Part shown: positions 19,101 through 31,946 of the stretch, one piece after another
Layout: each line of letters starts with the position of its first letter
Position numbering within the stretch: position 1 is the first letter of the stretch
Source of the DNA: Oscarella lobularis
Lineage: Eukaryota > Porifera > Homoscleromorpha > Homosclerophorida > Oscarellidae
NCBI RefSeq assembly: GCF_947507565.1
Contig: NC_089183.1
Span: 806,001-870,000 of the forward strand
Reading direction: 5' to 3'
Length of the DNA: 64,000 bases
Made by a program: the position numbers and the translations under genes
The notes under the pieces: model-generated
Database searches by the model: none
Seen by the model: the letters and a program-made list of their open reading frames with translations, nothing else
What the model was told of the DNA's origin: nothing

Positions 19101-22100
19101 GTTCTCGCCCAGCTCGTCAACGCGGCGCTGAAGGTCAGAAACTCCATCGACGAAATAAAAATTAAATAACGTCGTCATAATCTAGCACGACTCGTTATCA
19201 GAAAGTTGCGACGTTGCCGGCACCGTATTACCCCTGTCGTCCGTTTTCTGTCGCGTATGGCTTTCGTGATAAAAATTCATTGGTGGATAATTTACGTTAT
19301 TATTTTTTATTCGCAGGTGTTCACGAGCGGCGTCTGCCAGTTTCTCTACACCGCCATTCAAGACCACGCCGTCTGGGAGAGCCTCCCGTTCTGGCGAGCT
19401 CAATTTCGTTCCGCCGTTCAAAACGAACTCTTTCTCGTCTACAAGAACTTCCCGCGCGGTAGTCCCAAAGCTCGTAAGAACCGGGGGAAATTCATCAAAA
19501 AGACACTGACTGATAGGGGGGTTGGATTGTAGCTCCGAGGCGAAGGTCGTCGAGCATCGTCGGTTTGTCGAGCGAGGGCATCAAGAACGTGAGAGATCGT
19601 CCGTCGAATGTAGACGTCCTTCGACTCGTCGCTGATCGAGTATGTACCATAATAACATGTATAGGCTCTACGTTTATTGTTTTCTCTCTTACTCAAGATA
19701 AAGCAATGGCCCACGTTCTCCGACGAAGAGAAGACCGATTGGACGACGCGCGAAGAGGAGGCGATCTACGGCCAATGCATTCTATTCGCGTCGCGCATGA
19801 TATGGCTGCTGACGCCGCTCGCCGCCGAGTTGGAAATGCACGATGGCGGTGGAGGTGGCGGACGAAACGACGTCATCGTGCGAGAAAGCGCCCAGTATTG
19901 GAAACCGGATCACGTACAGAATTTCGTTCTGCAGTTCTTCAACGAAATCTTGGGCGAAGCGAACATGCCGCAGTGGCGCGTCGTGCAACTGCAGGAAATT
20001 GTTTCGGGTACGCGTAGAATTATAAAATCAATAATAATTATATATATATATATTTAGGATTGACTGACATGCAGAAGGAGAACGTGCAGATTATTGCGGA
20101 GGAAATTAGCCGGATGAGTCGGCCTCTGACGAAAGTGAATTTTTCCGGCACTCGAGAGAATTCTGCGATATTAACGACTCGTTCTTAGACGAAGAGCACG
20201 CGGCCCGTCATGCTCGAAGGCGAGTCGGTTGTGACGGACGGCATGAAAGCGTATCTCCTACCCGACGGTCGTGAGCAGAATTTGGGATTTTCCGGACAAG
20301 CGCTTCCAGCGCTGGGGGCCCTCTACGTTACGACGTATCGCGTCGTATTCTGCGGTCTTCCTATAGACGAAGAAGGTGAGCGAGAAATACGCGTGGCACG
20401 ATTTTCTCTCCACGCGCTGTCTTTGGTAGAATTTCCCATTGTCGCTTGCCTTCCCGTGTCGTCGATTATTCAGTTTAAGAAGTTGGCTCCCGTCTATCTA
20501 TCCTCGAAGGGAAAGGGATGGCTTCAACACGTGTTTCAAATCCGATCCGCCACGTTCGAGGTAAAGACTGTTTATAGAATCAACAATGGAAGAGAACGTA
20601 TGAGGTGTAGGATTGTGCACACAGCCTAGTTTTAGCTAGTTAAGCAGCTGCAGTCTGGGCTTAGGAAAAGATGATCGCCTCACTTAATGCTTCTTAGAGG
20701 CAAAAAAACCTGCTATAAGATTTAAGTTCTTCTCAAGCCTTTCGCTTCTGCCGATTATCCATAGATTGCTAACTAAAGTAAATAGAAAAGTCAGCTCACG
20801 GCTGTTTGCAGTGGTGACGCTATATCCGAAAGTGCCGTGTGCATAGGTCCATTGTTCTCGCGTTGTGTGCCCTACAGCTACAGCGTGCGCTTACTTACTC
20901 TCTCTGTTCCCTAGTTGATGAAAGTGGCGTTCGACGACGCCGACGTTGCGCCGGGCGCCGTCGACCTGTTCTCGAGCTTCATCCATCAACTCCGCAGTCC
21001 GTCGACCGTGACGTCGACGTTCGCGTTCGCCGGCGCCGATCCCGCCGGCGACGACCAGTGGAAGCGCATAGCGGTCGTGCCGAGCGACAGCGTCGAAGAG
21101 AAAGCGCGAAGTCTGGGACGACGAATGCGACGACTCGGTCAACGCCGCGGACAGAGAAAAGGCGCGCTGAAGGCGTACATGGACACGTTCGGGAGGGGAG
21201 CGATTCGGGAGAGGGCGGGCTCGCCGACGGGCTCGTCGATCTCTGAAATGACGATCGACGATTTGTGCCGTCTCGGACTCGGATTCGTATCGGAGACGTC
21301 GTGGCGAGTGACGGAGATGAACGAAGACTACGGCGTCTGCGAAAGGTAAGAAAAGATACAGAGAATTATCTATCGCTTGAACGTGTCCCCTTTATCTGTC
21401 ACATCGTTTTTATCTTGATCCAACTAACTATTTTCTTTTTTTTAGTTACCCGTCGATTCTTTCCGTGCCCGACAGTGTGACCGATTCGCAGCTGAGCCTC
21501 ATAGCCGGCCACTTCAGCCGGCACCGGTTTCCCTGCGCCGTGTGGCGACATCCGCGCACCGCCGCCGTCCTTCTTCGATCCGGTTCCATCGTTCCTAGTA
21601 ACTTCTTCGCTAAGTTGAGAGCGGCGGCCGGCGGCAGCGGCGATTCGACTCGAAGAGATTTATGGGACAGCGCGTTGCCGCTCGTCGGATTTTATAACCA
21701 GGACGTTAGACGATATTTGACGGCGATCGTCACGGCGACGCCGCCTCCGCGAAAGAAAGCCGGATCGAGCGACGAGGTCGACGGTTTGTTCACGGCGTCG
21801 TCGTCGTCGGCGGCGCCGAGTGATGACGACCGGCTTTCGAAGTCGAGATCGACGGACAGAGTGGACGTCATCGAAGAGGAGACGTCGACGGACGGGGAGG
21901 ATCGAGGTCCGTTGAAATTGTCGTTTCTTCAAAAATCCGACGTCAAGCCAAGTACTTGAGTTTCCAATGCAATTATATTTAATATTATTAATTTTTGGTT
22001 TCTTAGGTTCAAGCGTGGTTTCTGCTGCGACGACGGTCGACGAACCGTTGCCGCTCTTCGCTACGGCTTCCTCGTCGCTTCGAAAGCACGGAGCGTCGAA

Positions 22101-24643
22101 TCCAAAAGAGGCGCCTTCATATGAGAGATCGTCGCTGTATGTCATTGGAGAAAGGCAGAAGCTAAAGGCAAGGCCCTACTAGTCGCTAGAAAACGTCAGG
22201 AGATTGAGTCTCGCCTCTTTATATAGGTTGTCAAGGGAGACCCTCTTCCCGGGGTTAAATTCATTTCGGTTGATGTAAGAGTGGGGTCCCTCGGACTGTT
22301 GGCTTCATTTGACGATATTTTTTATTTTAGGTTCCCTCTTGTGCCGACATTCGGCAGTCTCATCGAAAACTTCTTCGCGCCTGTGCCCCAAGCGACGGAA
22401 ACGCAGATCACAGCAGTTTCCTATCGCGACTTCAGGACACTGGCTGGCTTTCTCACGTAAGACACATCTCCATAAGAAAATTATTTCTATTTAATATATT
22501 TATCTGTTGTTTAGGTTCGGACTCTTCTTCAACTCGCCGGAGCGGTCGTCGATCTTCTCGACGTTCAAATGGCATCGGTTCTAGTCGGCTTGGAAGACGG
22601 CTGGGATCTGACGACCCAGATCGTCTCGTTGGCGCAGATTCTTCTTGATCCCTACTATAGAACGACAAACGGCTTCCGCACGCTACTCGAGAAGGAGTGG
22701 CTCGCTTTCGGTCACCGTTTCAGCGAGAGAAACAAACAGACGACGGCGTCCACGCCTAACGATTTCTGCCCAATTTTTCTTCTCTTTCTCGACGCTGTTT
22801 ATCAGGTACTGTGGGTAGAGTGTATATATATCCGTAATTTTTTATTTTTTTCTTATAGATTTTGATACAGTTTCCGTTGTCGTTTGAATTCAACGTTTTC
22901 TTCTTGGAGACGATCGCCTATCATCAGTCGTCCATGCGATTCGCCACGTTTCTGTTCGATTCGGAGAAGGAGCGATGCAACGAAGGTCAAATTCACCGTC
23001 AAGGTAATTGCGAGGAAGATATCTTCGTAGTAGTGACATTGCGTATAGGCGCCGAAGGGAAGGCGAAGAAGAAGCAAGGGAAAAGTTTGTGGAGGCACAT
23101 CGAAATGCTTCAGTCAATATCTCCTATATTTCATAATTGGAGATACGTGCCAGACGGAAATACGGTAAGGGGTCTATTGAACTCAGGATAGGGTGTAGCT
23201 AAACTTTCTATCTTTTGCAGTCCGTCTTGCGTCCTTACTCGAACTACGCAGACCTGACGTTCTGGTCCTACTACCTTCACCACGATCTATCCGTCTTGAT
23301 ATCTCCTTTCGACTACGCCTCCGTCGCTTCGAAGCCCGCCACGCCGACGATTCGTCGTCGAGGAAAACTGAGCTGGTCGTTTTCGTCGTCCGCGTCCGCA
23401 TCGTCGGCGAAACGAACTTTCGTTCACGAGAAATCGAATCAGATGCTGACGGACGAGCTCGGGTCGCTGCTGAAACGCTGCTCGTCTCTCCAGGCCGCTC
23501 TTCAGCAGCATCCGCAGCCGTGGAAAACGATATGGAACGAGTTAAAAATTTCGGCAAAAAGTCGTCTACCCCTGGTAAGTAAGAAAGCAAACGATGATGC
23601 GTAAATAATCGTGCGTTGTAGACGGACGTGGCGGATGGAGCGAGAATGCCGTCGTCGTCGTCGTCGTTTCCTTCGTTCTTGGCGGCGCACGGTGTGACGA
23701 TGCACAAACGAACGTCGGTCGAGGTTTTGCTAAAGGTAGTATAATGCCAAAGCATTGCTTTTTATCTAACGTCTTTGTTTTTTTTTCGAAGGGAAAGCTG
23801 AGTGGGACTGCCGAACGAGTGTTCACTCATCCTCATCGGTTCTTTCTTCATACGTACGTGACGCCGACCCACTGCAACTATTGCCAGCAAGTGCTGTGGG
23901 GAATTGTTAAGCAAGGCATGGGAATTGACTTTTTGCATGCGTACGATGTGGAGTCATTTTCTTTTTCGCTTCTCAAGGTTATCAGTGTGCCGATTGCGGC
24001 TACGATTGCCACGTCAAGTGCCGTCCCATGGTGCCTCAGAAGTGCAACGAGTTCGCCGATTTCGACATCGAGGAGGAAAAGGAACCGGACGATGTACGGT
24101 ACTTCGTTAATAGACTCCTTTCTGCTCCAACGCCGTTCTTGCAGACGGACGCACGGACAACGGGCTTGGCTCCATCGAAGAGCGTATTTTATTCCGGTCA
24201 AGAGGAGTCGAAGAACAGTTCGCAGCACGAGGGGTTCGTCTACATGAAACAGTCCGAATGGGCGCTGAGAAAGAAGTGGAAGTGCTGGTGGTTCGTGTTC
24301 GACCTAGAAACAGGCGAGGTAATAAAACGCTCACTAGATATATAGTATGTGTGATTGTGTATTTTAGCTTCGGTACTATGATGCTCTTCGAGAATCGCAG
24401 TGTCGCGGAAAAATCAACATTTTCGACGCTTCTGCCGTATTTGAAGTCGCTCCTGACGAGAGTCTCGATGGCGAAGGATATTGCTTTGACGTACGCGCGA
24501 GTCAAGGACTGTTGTGCGTGTGAACTCATCATGTGTCCTAGGTCTATCTGCCTAAGCGGAAGTACAGTTTCATGACGAAGAGCGCCATATCGCGCGAAAT
24601 CTGGATGCGAAAATTGAATCTCAGTGTCGAAGCAAATAAGTAA
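16118..24643 (+). CDS. SBF: SBF1/SBF2 (MTMR5/MTMR13) family pseudophosphatase, multi-exon
   Basis: Starts [12 protein letters not shown] at 16,118 like vertebrate SBF proteins. Early exons are 16,118-16,202, 16,249-16,328, 16,385-~16,580, ~16,681-16,901 and 16,954-17,088; the gene ends with TAA at 24,641-24,643. Domains in order: tripartite DENN ([27 protein letters not shown]); SBF2 helical region (~18,850-20,020); GRAM/PH ([13 protein letters not shown] near 20,240; [13 protein letters not shown]); myotubularin domain with LEDGWDLTT (~22,590) where active enzymes have Cys and Arg, hence catalytically dead; a perfect C1 zinc finger (CNYC...[12 protein letters not shown], ~23,874-24,045); and a C-terminal PH domain (~24,235-24,640). 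Known family role: Rab GEF and partner of active myotubularins in phosphoinositide and endosome control. The C1 domain is absent in vertebrate SBF1/2. Three introns use GC donors (16,902; 22,168; 23,916). Longest introns: ~17,089-17,556 and ~20,561-20,913, with no other genes seen inside. Confidence 0.93.
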
Positions 24644-24732
24644 GTGTAAAATTATGTCAATAGGAATTGTGGATTTCTTAAATCGCGACGATTGATTAAA
24701 TTCTCACAACAAAGCTTTTAATATACCATGCG

Positions 24733-24738
24733 TTTATT
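24733..24738 (-). terminator. Polyadenylation signal of the GMP synthase gene
   Basis: AATAAA on the minus strand, ~60 bp beyond the GMP synthase stop codon and inside the 154-bp gap to the convergent SBF gene. The two 3' ends therefore lie very close together. Confidence 0.6.
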
Positions 24739-24797
24739 TCCGCCTAGATTATTTTTCGCTAAGTCAGTGTCACGAAACATAGACAACTCCTTCAATC

Positions 24798-26855
24798 CTA
24801 TTCCCACTCCGTCGTGCCGGGCGGCTTCGCCGTCAAATCGTACATGACCCTCGATATCCCGGCGACGCGGCCGATCTTCTCCGCCATCTCCATGACGACA
24901 GTCTCGGGCAAATCTCGCCCGGGCACGGCCGGCACGCCCGTCATAAAATCATTCGTGACGAACGTGCGAATGACGATCGATCGTCGCGACGACGGTTCGC
25001 GTCCGCCGAGCGGCCTATCGAAGTGAACGGGCACGCAAACGACGGGCATCTGACTGACGCGCTCCTCGCAGCCGGCGTCGCGCAGCGTCTCGTGGGCGAC
25101 GCAGTCGCACTGACGCAGAATGCTCAGCACGTCGGGCGAGAGCAACGTTGGCGTGACGTCGCGCACAGGATGCTCCACGACCGCGCCGAAGACGTAAACG
25201 ACGCGATTGACGCGATGAACGACGCGCGGAATGATCTTCGCGAGTCGTATCAACGCCGACCAATCGGGCGACGCGACGGCGACGGAGAGCGCGGCGACGT
25301 AGCTGTACGTGCGCCCGTCGCCTTGGACGCCGACGGAACGAATCGGCAACAAATGCCCGCAAATGTCGTCGTCGCTGATCTTCGCGAGAAACGCCGCCTC
25401 GGCGTCGCTCGTCGCCTCGCGTATCTGCGTCAGAAGCAGTTGCTTGGGAGCGCGAGCGAACGAGAGCATCAGCTTCAATTTCGCCTCGGTTTCGCGATAG
25501 TCGACGTCGACGTACGGTCGAACGGCGCAGAGAACGCGTATGGCGAGTCCGGGTCCGGGAAACGGATGGCGTTGAACGAGCGATAGGGGAAGGCCGAGTT
25601 CGACGCCGAGGGCGCGCACCTCGTCCTTGTGAAAGTCCTTCAGCGGCTCGACGATGCGTCCGCGCGCGCGCAACGCGCGGACGAGCTCCGTGTCATTGTG
25701 ATGGGTCTTGATTGCCTCCGCCTTGGCGCTCGCGATCGACGACGCGCTCTCGATCAAGTCAGGTCTCAGCGTGCCTTGAGCGAGAATCACGTCGTCGGCG
25801 GAAAGACTCAACGTCTTGAGATGATCCTCGAAGACGTGGACGAACGTGTCGCCGATGATTTTCCGCTTCACTTCCGGGTTCGTCGTTTGACTGAGCGGTT
25901 TCGTGCGACGTCGTCGCGACGACGACGACGAAGGCACTTCGACGGCGACGGTCGTCGTAGCGTGATAGAACGCTTGCGACGCTCGCACGACGTCGAGATC
26001 GACGCCGATTCGTTTCAGCGAACGTTCGACGTCGTCGCTCTCGTTCTTTCGCATGAAACCGTTATCGACGTGCACGGCGATGACGCGTTCGCGTCCGAGA
26101 GCCTTGTGAAGGAGCGCCGTGCAGACGGCCGAGTCGACGCCGCCGCTCACGAGCGATAGGACGCGCTTCGACGGCCCAACTGCCGTTTGGATGTCCCGGA
26201 TGCACGCTTCTTGGCGCGTTTCCGTCGTATACGTTCCCGTACATCCGGCGACGTCGTAGAGAAAGTTCTTCAGCATCGCGCGTCCGTTCGTCGTCAGATC
26301 GACTTCCGGGTGAAATTGGACGCCGTAGAGGGAGCGTGCTTCGTCGTCGATCGCCGCGACGATGTCGCCCGATTTCGCTGTGACGCGAAAGCCGTCCGGG
26401 ACTTCGGTCACCGAATCTCCGTGCGTCAACAGGACGGTTTCCGTCGTCGGGCCGAGACCGGCGAATAGGCGCGATGAGGCGACGATGTCGACGTCGAATT
26501 GGCCGTCTTCGCGCGTCGGTTTCTTGTCGACGACGCCGCCGAATTCGCGATTCATCATCTGCATGCCGTAGCAGATTCCGAGCACGGGGACGCCGAGGCG
26601 AAAGATTCGCGGATCGTAGTCGGGTGCGTCGGGCGCGTAGACGCTTTTCGGGCCGCCCGAGACGATGAGGGCTCTGTAGCGCGCCCGTGCGCGTCGCGGG
26701 GGTTGCTGCAGAAGCGCGTCGGCGCGCGTGGAGAGCGGGAGAACGTCGGCGTCGACGTTGAGTTCCCGCACGCGACGATCGATGAGTTTTCCGTATTGGG
26801 CGCCAGCGTCGAGTATTGCAACGACATCGTGGTTCTTATCTTCGCTGTTTGCCAT
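24798..26855 (-). CDS. GMPS: GMP synthase (glutamine-hydrolysing), intact
   Basis: Intronless, 685 residues, close to the human length of ~693. It converts XMP plus glutamine and ATP to GMP, the last step of guanine nucleotide synthesis, in the cytosol. The N-terminal class I glutamine amidotransferase (~10-205) shows [19 protein letters not shown], nucleophile Cys in GICYGMQ and the His-Glu pair in GVQFHPEV. The ATP-pyrophosphatase domain follows with its P-loop [12 protein letters not shown], then [10 protein letters not shown]. The C-terminal dimerisation domain ends [15 protein letters not shown] as in other GMP synthases. It has no introns although neighbours are intron-rich. It is divergently transcribed from an ankyrin-Roco gene 188 bp away. 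A truncated duplicate lies at 32,208-32,765. Confidence 0.97.
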   Translation of the reverse strand: MANSEDKNHDVVAILDAGAQYGKLIDRRVRELNVDADVLPLSTRADALLQQPPRRARARYRALIVSGGPKSVYAPDAPDYDPRIFRLGVPVLGICYGMQMMNREFGGVVDKKPTREDGQFDVDIVASSRLFAGLGPTTETVLLTHGDSVTEVPDGFRVTAKSGDIVAAIDDEARSLYGVQFHPEVDLTTNGRAMLKNFLYDVAGCTGTYTTETRQEACIRDIQTAVGPSKRVLSLVSGGVDSAVCTALLHKALGRERVIAVHVDNGFMRKNESDDVERSLKRIGVDLDVVRASQAFYHATTTVAVEVPSSSSSRRRRTKPLSQTTNPEVKRKIIGDTFVHVFEDHLKTLSLSADDVILAQGTLRPDLIESASSIASAKAEAIKTHHNDTELVRALRARGRIVEPLKDFHKDEVRALGVELGLPLSLVQRHPFPGPGLAIRVLCAVRPYVDVDYRETEAKLKLMLSFARAPKQLLLTQIREATSDAEAAFLAKISDDDICGHLLPIRSVGVQGDGRTYSYVAALSVAVASPDWSALIRLAKIIPRVVHRVNRVVYVFGAVVEHPVRDVTPTLLSPDVLSILRQCDCVAHETLRDAGCEERVSQMPVVCVPVHFDRPLGGREPSSRRSIVIRTFVTNDFMTGVPAVPGRDLPETVVMEMAEKIGRVAGISRVMYDLTAKPPGTTEWE

Positions 26856-27043
26856 TGCCGCGCCGTTCGCATTGATCGCTGGACAGCGGTTTACACGGTT
26901 TTACACGGCCCCTTAGCGCGCTTGTCTAAGAGCGTTTGACGATTTCGCTTTCGTTTACACGCCGTCGACACGAAACGCTAACGTGCAATTCTCCGTAAAA
27001 TTAGTTTCTCAACGAGTGCCTCTCGTCAAGACCAGTGCCACGG
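26856..27043. promoter_or_regulatory. Divergent promoter between GMP synthase and ankyrin-Roco gene 1
   Basis: Only 188 bp separate the two start codons on opposite strands, so both genes must be driven from here (inference). It contains the word cgacacgaaacgctaacg and is conserved in the duplicate at 32,766-32,975. No TATA box is evident. Confidence 0.6.
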
Positions 27044-30000
27044 ATGAACCGGAAACGCGTAGCTGTATTTCATCACGCACTAAATCGCGGAGACGTTGAA
27101 GAAGTGAAAAAACTTGCTCAAAATGAAATATATCTTCCCTTGATGGGTATAAACCAGCTTGATATGCGCGACACAACTGGTTTCTAGAAAATTACCACGT
27201 CATGGCTTCGCAGGCTCTCGCCCACTTATACAGGCTTGCGAGATGAGTTGCGATGACCTTGCTCTCTTTATGATCGAATACGGGGCAATTATCAGCGAGG
27301 TTTGAAATTTTACGTCTAAGTTTATTCTGTAGTTGACGTATAATGTGGCCTAAATGTTTTATTCTTTATTAAGGAGGCTTTTCATCTTGCAAATCGGAAG
27401 GGGCACTCGGCTGTTGTTGATGAAATGATCACTCAGAGCTCTCAGGTATGCGCACCTTGACCCTGAAAGGATAATTAAACAATTAAGTGATTTCTTCCGG
27501 GACCTTATAGGCTAGGCATTGGGCTCTTTTGGACGCTTGTAGGACAGGGAACGTTAAACTAGCTAAAACACTAATTAACACGGGGGTGGACGTCAACAAG
27601 GCAGACGAGGTATAGCGAATAAGTGAACTATTGTTAGATCTTTAGCATGGGGACATACCTTTATTGGTTGACTATGACTGGAGAAATGGAGAAATTGTTA
27701 AACTACTGATTAACGCAAAAGCAGACGTTAATGAGGCAGACGAGGTATCTGTCTGGTCATTTATAACTTGAGACTAGCAAGAAACTTCAGCGTGGGAAGA
27801 CTCCATTGTTGGAAGCGTGTGAAAATGGCAAAGTTGAAATTGCACGCTTACTTATAAGCGCTAGAGCAGACGTCAATCAGGCAGACGAAGTATGTTACTT
27901 CGTGACGTGAATTCTAAGTTGAGTTTGAAACTTTAGTCTGGGGCATTTCCTTTGTTGGTAGCTTGTGAGAAAGGTGAAATTGAATTTGCAGAAGTGCTAG
28001 TCAACGCCGGAGCGTTTGTTAATAAGAGAGACAAGGTATCCGCTTGTACTTTATTACTTTATTATGAGACGTGAAATCTAAAATTTGTTTGAAAATTCAG
28101 TCTGGAAAATATCCTTTGTTGGCAGCTTGTGAAAAAGGAGACGTCGAGTTTGCGAAATTGCTCATCAGCGCTGGAGCAGATGTCAATATGACTGAAGAAG
28201 TGAGAAAAATGTTGGCGTTTTAATTGCTTAATTTTTTTAACTTTTAGATTGGAAACCAACCGTTGCTTGCCAAAGTGTCCGCCGGAGGACATTATGTGTT
28301 GGTGGACTTGATTCTGAAGAGCGGTTGCAATCCTAATGTTCTTGACAGAGTATGATGTCAATTCATAAGGAAAAAAATCGTAATTGTGGTTTGATTTGAC
28401 AAGGGAAGCACCGTGCTATTTGGTGCTTGTTTTCGCCGTCATTACTCGATTGGCGTGTTGCTAATGACATTTTCTACAGCTATAGGTTCTGATGTAAGTT
28501 CGTAGAAGTAAGACCAGACCGGTTTTAAGTAATCAATCTTTCTTAGTCTGATGAAGAAACCCTTTGCTTCATTATAGAGCAACAACAGTATTCCTCTCGT
28601 AAAATTAACAGACTTTTTCGTTATTGAGCACATCGTCAATGCTTGTAGATGTTTCAGAAGTTGTCATCGATCTCGTCAAGATGATTCTCGCCCGATCGCC
28701 TTTCATCGTGACCCTTCGAGATCAGGTGCATTTTGAACAAAAGACGAGTCAAATTATTCTAAGCTTTCTCTTTTTTAGGAAGGCCGCCTTTTTCATGAAT
28801 TGCCTTGTCCTAAAAATCTTAAAAATGTTCTAGTTAACTTTTGGGTTAGTCTGTTCCTCCTGACGATTTTTGTTTTTCAAAGTGTTTATTAGGTCCAATA
28901 TCGGTATCGAGAGCTCTACGCGCAAGGCACGACGAAGCCAGACAAAATCAAGGTTTGCGTTGTCGGCGATGCAAGAGCTGGTAAAACAACTCTTATAAAA
29001 TCTCTACGAAATGTCCACTGGGAAGGAGGCGATGATCGACGTACCGCCAGCGTTGACGTCACCGTTGCAAAAGTCAAATCCGCGGGCGAGCTCATGTTTT
29101 GCGATTTTGCAGGACAACCATTCTTTCATAAAACGCACGGGCTCTTTTTCAGCGCATCGTCGACGGCCTTCCTTTTCGTTGTTAATCTGACTATAGACGA
29201 AGAGGAGCTGAAGAGGTCGAGTCACTATTGGGCGTCATTCGTAAAATGCAGCGTGTTTCTCGTTGGAAAAGCATACGCAGTCGTAGTTGGCAGCAAGAAA
29301 GATCTGCTTCCTCGCTCTCATGTAGGAGAGGCGGAAGCAAAATTGAAACGTCTTGTCACTTATCTTCAAACCATGTTTGGAGAATGGTTTGAGTTTGTGA
29401 ACAATGGTTTCGTCTTAGATTGTCGTCAACGAAGTTCGAAAGAATTAATCGCATTTCTGAAAACTCTTCGTGAAGTGAAATCTCTCTCTCTTAAGGTACA
29501 CTTTTAGTTTTTTGTCAGTACAGAGCTAGTATAGAGGCGAGATGGCCGCGTAGTGTATTATCTTAAGGTATTTTCTATATGCCTTGTCAAGATAACGTTG
29601 TTTTTAGGCTGCAAAAAGTGTTCCAACAATAGTTGAGACGGCAAATAAGACGTTTTTGCCAATTCTGCGAAATCCGAGCTCTGCTGGTGCATCACCGTCA
29701 CTTGTTCAGTCATTCACTAAGTTTCTAAAACCAACCAGCTATCGCCTTGATCGAGATTTACGTCGAAGCATAATTTCTGTCATGAAAACGAACGGTTTTG
29801 TTCCTGATAGTGACCAAGCAAGTTTAAGCTAAGAATGAGCGATTATTGACTATACATTTATATGTGTAGGAAAGCGAGTTCGCTTGCAACCGGTCTATTC
29901 ACGCTGACGTTTTTAAGCGTCTGATGGTGGAAAGCATCTGCGCTGGGCTCTCAGAGTCGATTCAAGATCTTCTTGTAGAATTTTTACAAGCAATCGGAGA

Positions 30001-31946
30001 AGTGAGCACAAATGCGGTCGATTTTCATGCGCGTTAGGCAATGTACGTATTTTTTGTAGATTCTTGTTATCGATGATACGGTTGTTTTGGATTTTCCGTG
30101 GCTGTGTCAAAACGTTCTTGGTCCGCTCATGTCTCCCAGAGATTTTCCAATTTGTCTCGATTCCTCTACGTCTGGCACGGCCACTAAAGAAAGTATCCAA
30201 AAAGTGCTTGAGAGTTTCAACCATCGAAAATGGGAAAATATCGACGATACGATCTCACTTCTATGTCGTTTAGAAATATGTTATCCGTTTCCCAAGCAAG
30301 CAGACACGTACCAGTTTCCTGCACTAATAGAAGACCAGCGTCCGGCCTACGTGTGGCGTGAAAATAGCCAAATGATTGTCTACGTTGGACGCCGTCTAAT
30401 GAGCGAAGAAGCAACCGATATAATAACTCCAGGAACTATGCCATTTATTCAAAGCAGCACTAGAAACGCTCCGTGCTTTCGTCCGTCGGAGCCCGTCGTG
30501 TGGCAAGATGGTCTTCTGATCAAGAGGACAATTGGCCGTCATTCTCTTGAAGGAATGATAGTATTTCAGGATCGCGAAAAAGCGATCGATTTTATTGTTC
30601 GTGGTCCTGAGCATTCCGAGAAACAATGCAAAAAGCATCTAAGCGATCTAATGAACGTAGGAATGAAGGCTCTTCAAGAGAAGAGTCCAGGGACGGTTCA
30701 AAGTCTTTGGTACATTAGTTGCACTGAACTAAAGCAGCTCAAGGATTTCCCTGTAGCACACAAATCGCAGACTGTTGAAGAGACGGTAAAAATTTCGGAG
30801 TATTCAAACGCGAAAGTGTGCCAGAGAGGGATTGAAGACACTTTGCTAGACCTTCTCGCTCTCCCCGACGATCATTTTACGTATCTTCCTTACGAAGCTC
30901 TCTGCAGTGTTTGTAAATTTCTTGACAAGGACACTAAAGGAAGATCGGCATTAGCTGAGCGTTTGCCGGATTTTTCATCTGTTGACAGACATCAGTGCGA
31001 AACTGCAAAGCAATTGCTTAGTCGATGGAGTGAACGTCTCAAAGCAACGACGGAAAGTTTTGTCGACTCCGCTCGTACGTTAGGCTTGCTGTATTTGCTT
31101 ATGATTCTGCATGATTGTGGCTCTATCGAACTTTCTGACGACGAGGTAAATGAAAAAACTTTCTGAGAAAAGATTTATTTGTCTTTCTTTTAGAAAAACG
31201 TTGCTCAAGTACATTTAAGCTTTGTTGAAGCTAATACTCCGTCTGTCATAGCAGCTAGTAAGTGTAAAGACTTTGTGTTGTTATCGAAGATTTGCCTTCA
31301 TGTATACAATGTAGTGCAACTCACCCGCCTGGCGTCAGGCAAGCGTATCGACTCCGCTACAGACGATATAGACGTTATCTCGTCTAGCCCTGCATCAGGT
31401 CTGCATGTTATAGCTTTACACACAATTAATTAATTAATTAATTAATTAATTAATTGCATTTTTACCCCGATAAACGTTTACATGGCGCTTTTGTGGGGCT
31501 TAAAAATTTTTCTTTTTAGCTGCTGCTGCTGCAAAACACCAAGGCAAAGGTGTGTGACTTTATCAGATGTTTCGGGTATCAGTCACAATGTGCTTTGCAG
31601 ATATTGCGAATAGCGACTACCTTGATGGGCCGGTTACTTCGCACGAAAGATTCGAAGCGGCTGAGCGCATTCAACCTATCTGGAAACAAATTGGAAGAGT
31701 ATTGGGACCGGAACCTTTCAAACACTATGAATTGCACGCATTTGGAGAGAAGGCGAACGATCGCGAGCGTGCCCTAGAAATGCTGGAAGCGTGGGCTATG
31801 AAGTTCGGCAGAAGAGCTACACGCGGGCAACTTATTGATGCAATGATGCGCTTCGACTACTCAACCGAAGTAGCCGAAATATTTTCTGGTAAAATCTATC
31901 TGTTATTGAAGACGTGCTAAAATCAATGTTTTTAGTTTCACACTGA
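27044..31946 (+). CDS. Ankyrin-ROC-COR-Death protein 1 (Roco GTPase, no kinase)
   Basis: Exons read from splice sites and paralogue comparison: 27,044-27,146; 27,214-27,299; 27,374-27,445; six ~99-bp ankyrin exons to 28,350; ~28,405-28,494; ~28,546-28,599; 28,649-28,725; 28,779-28,844; 28,893-29,495 (ROC); 29,608-29,817; 29,870-30,001; 30,060-31,145 (COR); 31,194-31,257; 31,315-31,398; 31,520-31,549; 31,601-31,888 (Death); 31,936-31,946. ROC GTPase: P-loop GDARAGKTTLIKSL, G3 DFAGQ, G4 GSKKD. COR begins at ILVIDDTVVLDFPWLCQNV. The last large exon (WKQIGRVLGPEPF...ALEMLEAWAMKFGRRAT) is a Death domain. The architecture resembles DAPK1 without its kinase. Expected to be a cytosolic GTP-dependent scaffold in death or immune signalling (inference). 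The intron after 29,817 uses a GC donor, shared with both paralogues. Confidence 0.85.
27511..28494 (+). repeat. Ankyrin repeat exon array, gene 1 (about 7 exons)
   Basis: Each exon starts at the same codon position, (T/C)xxGK-x-PLL, and ends NKAD(E/K), then a donor gta. Consensus PLLAACEKGDVEIAKLLINAGADVN is one ankyrin repeat of 33 residues. Introns are ~35-75 bp. The preceding exons 2-3 and the following exon (GSTVLFGACF) are diverged capping repeats. Confidence 0.85.
31434..31455. repeat. (AATT)n microsatellite in an intron
   Basis: Five to six tandem aatt units within the intron between exons 31,315-31,398 and 31,520-31,549. Confidence 0.8.

Noticed and set aside
20839-21349. Long Arg-rich open frames on several strands in the SBF region
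   Set aside because: They are shadows of GC-rich SBF exons; only the frame continuing SBF homology (starting [13 protein letters not shown]) has family conservation.
22560-22660. Active myotubularin phosphatase
   Set aside because: The CxxGWDRT loop reads LEDGWDLT, lacking the nucleophile Cys and the Arg, as in SBF pseudophosphatases.
25023-26939. Several plus-strand open frames opposite GMP synthase
   Set aside because: They arise from codon bias (cgacg-type repeats) of the minus-strand gene and encode no recognisable domain.
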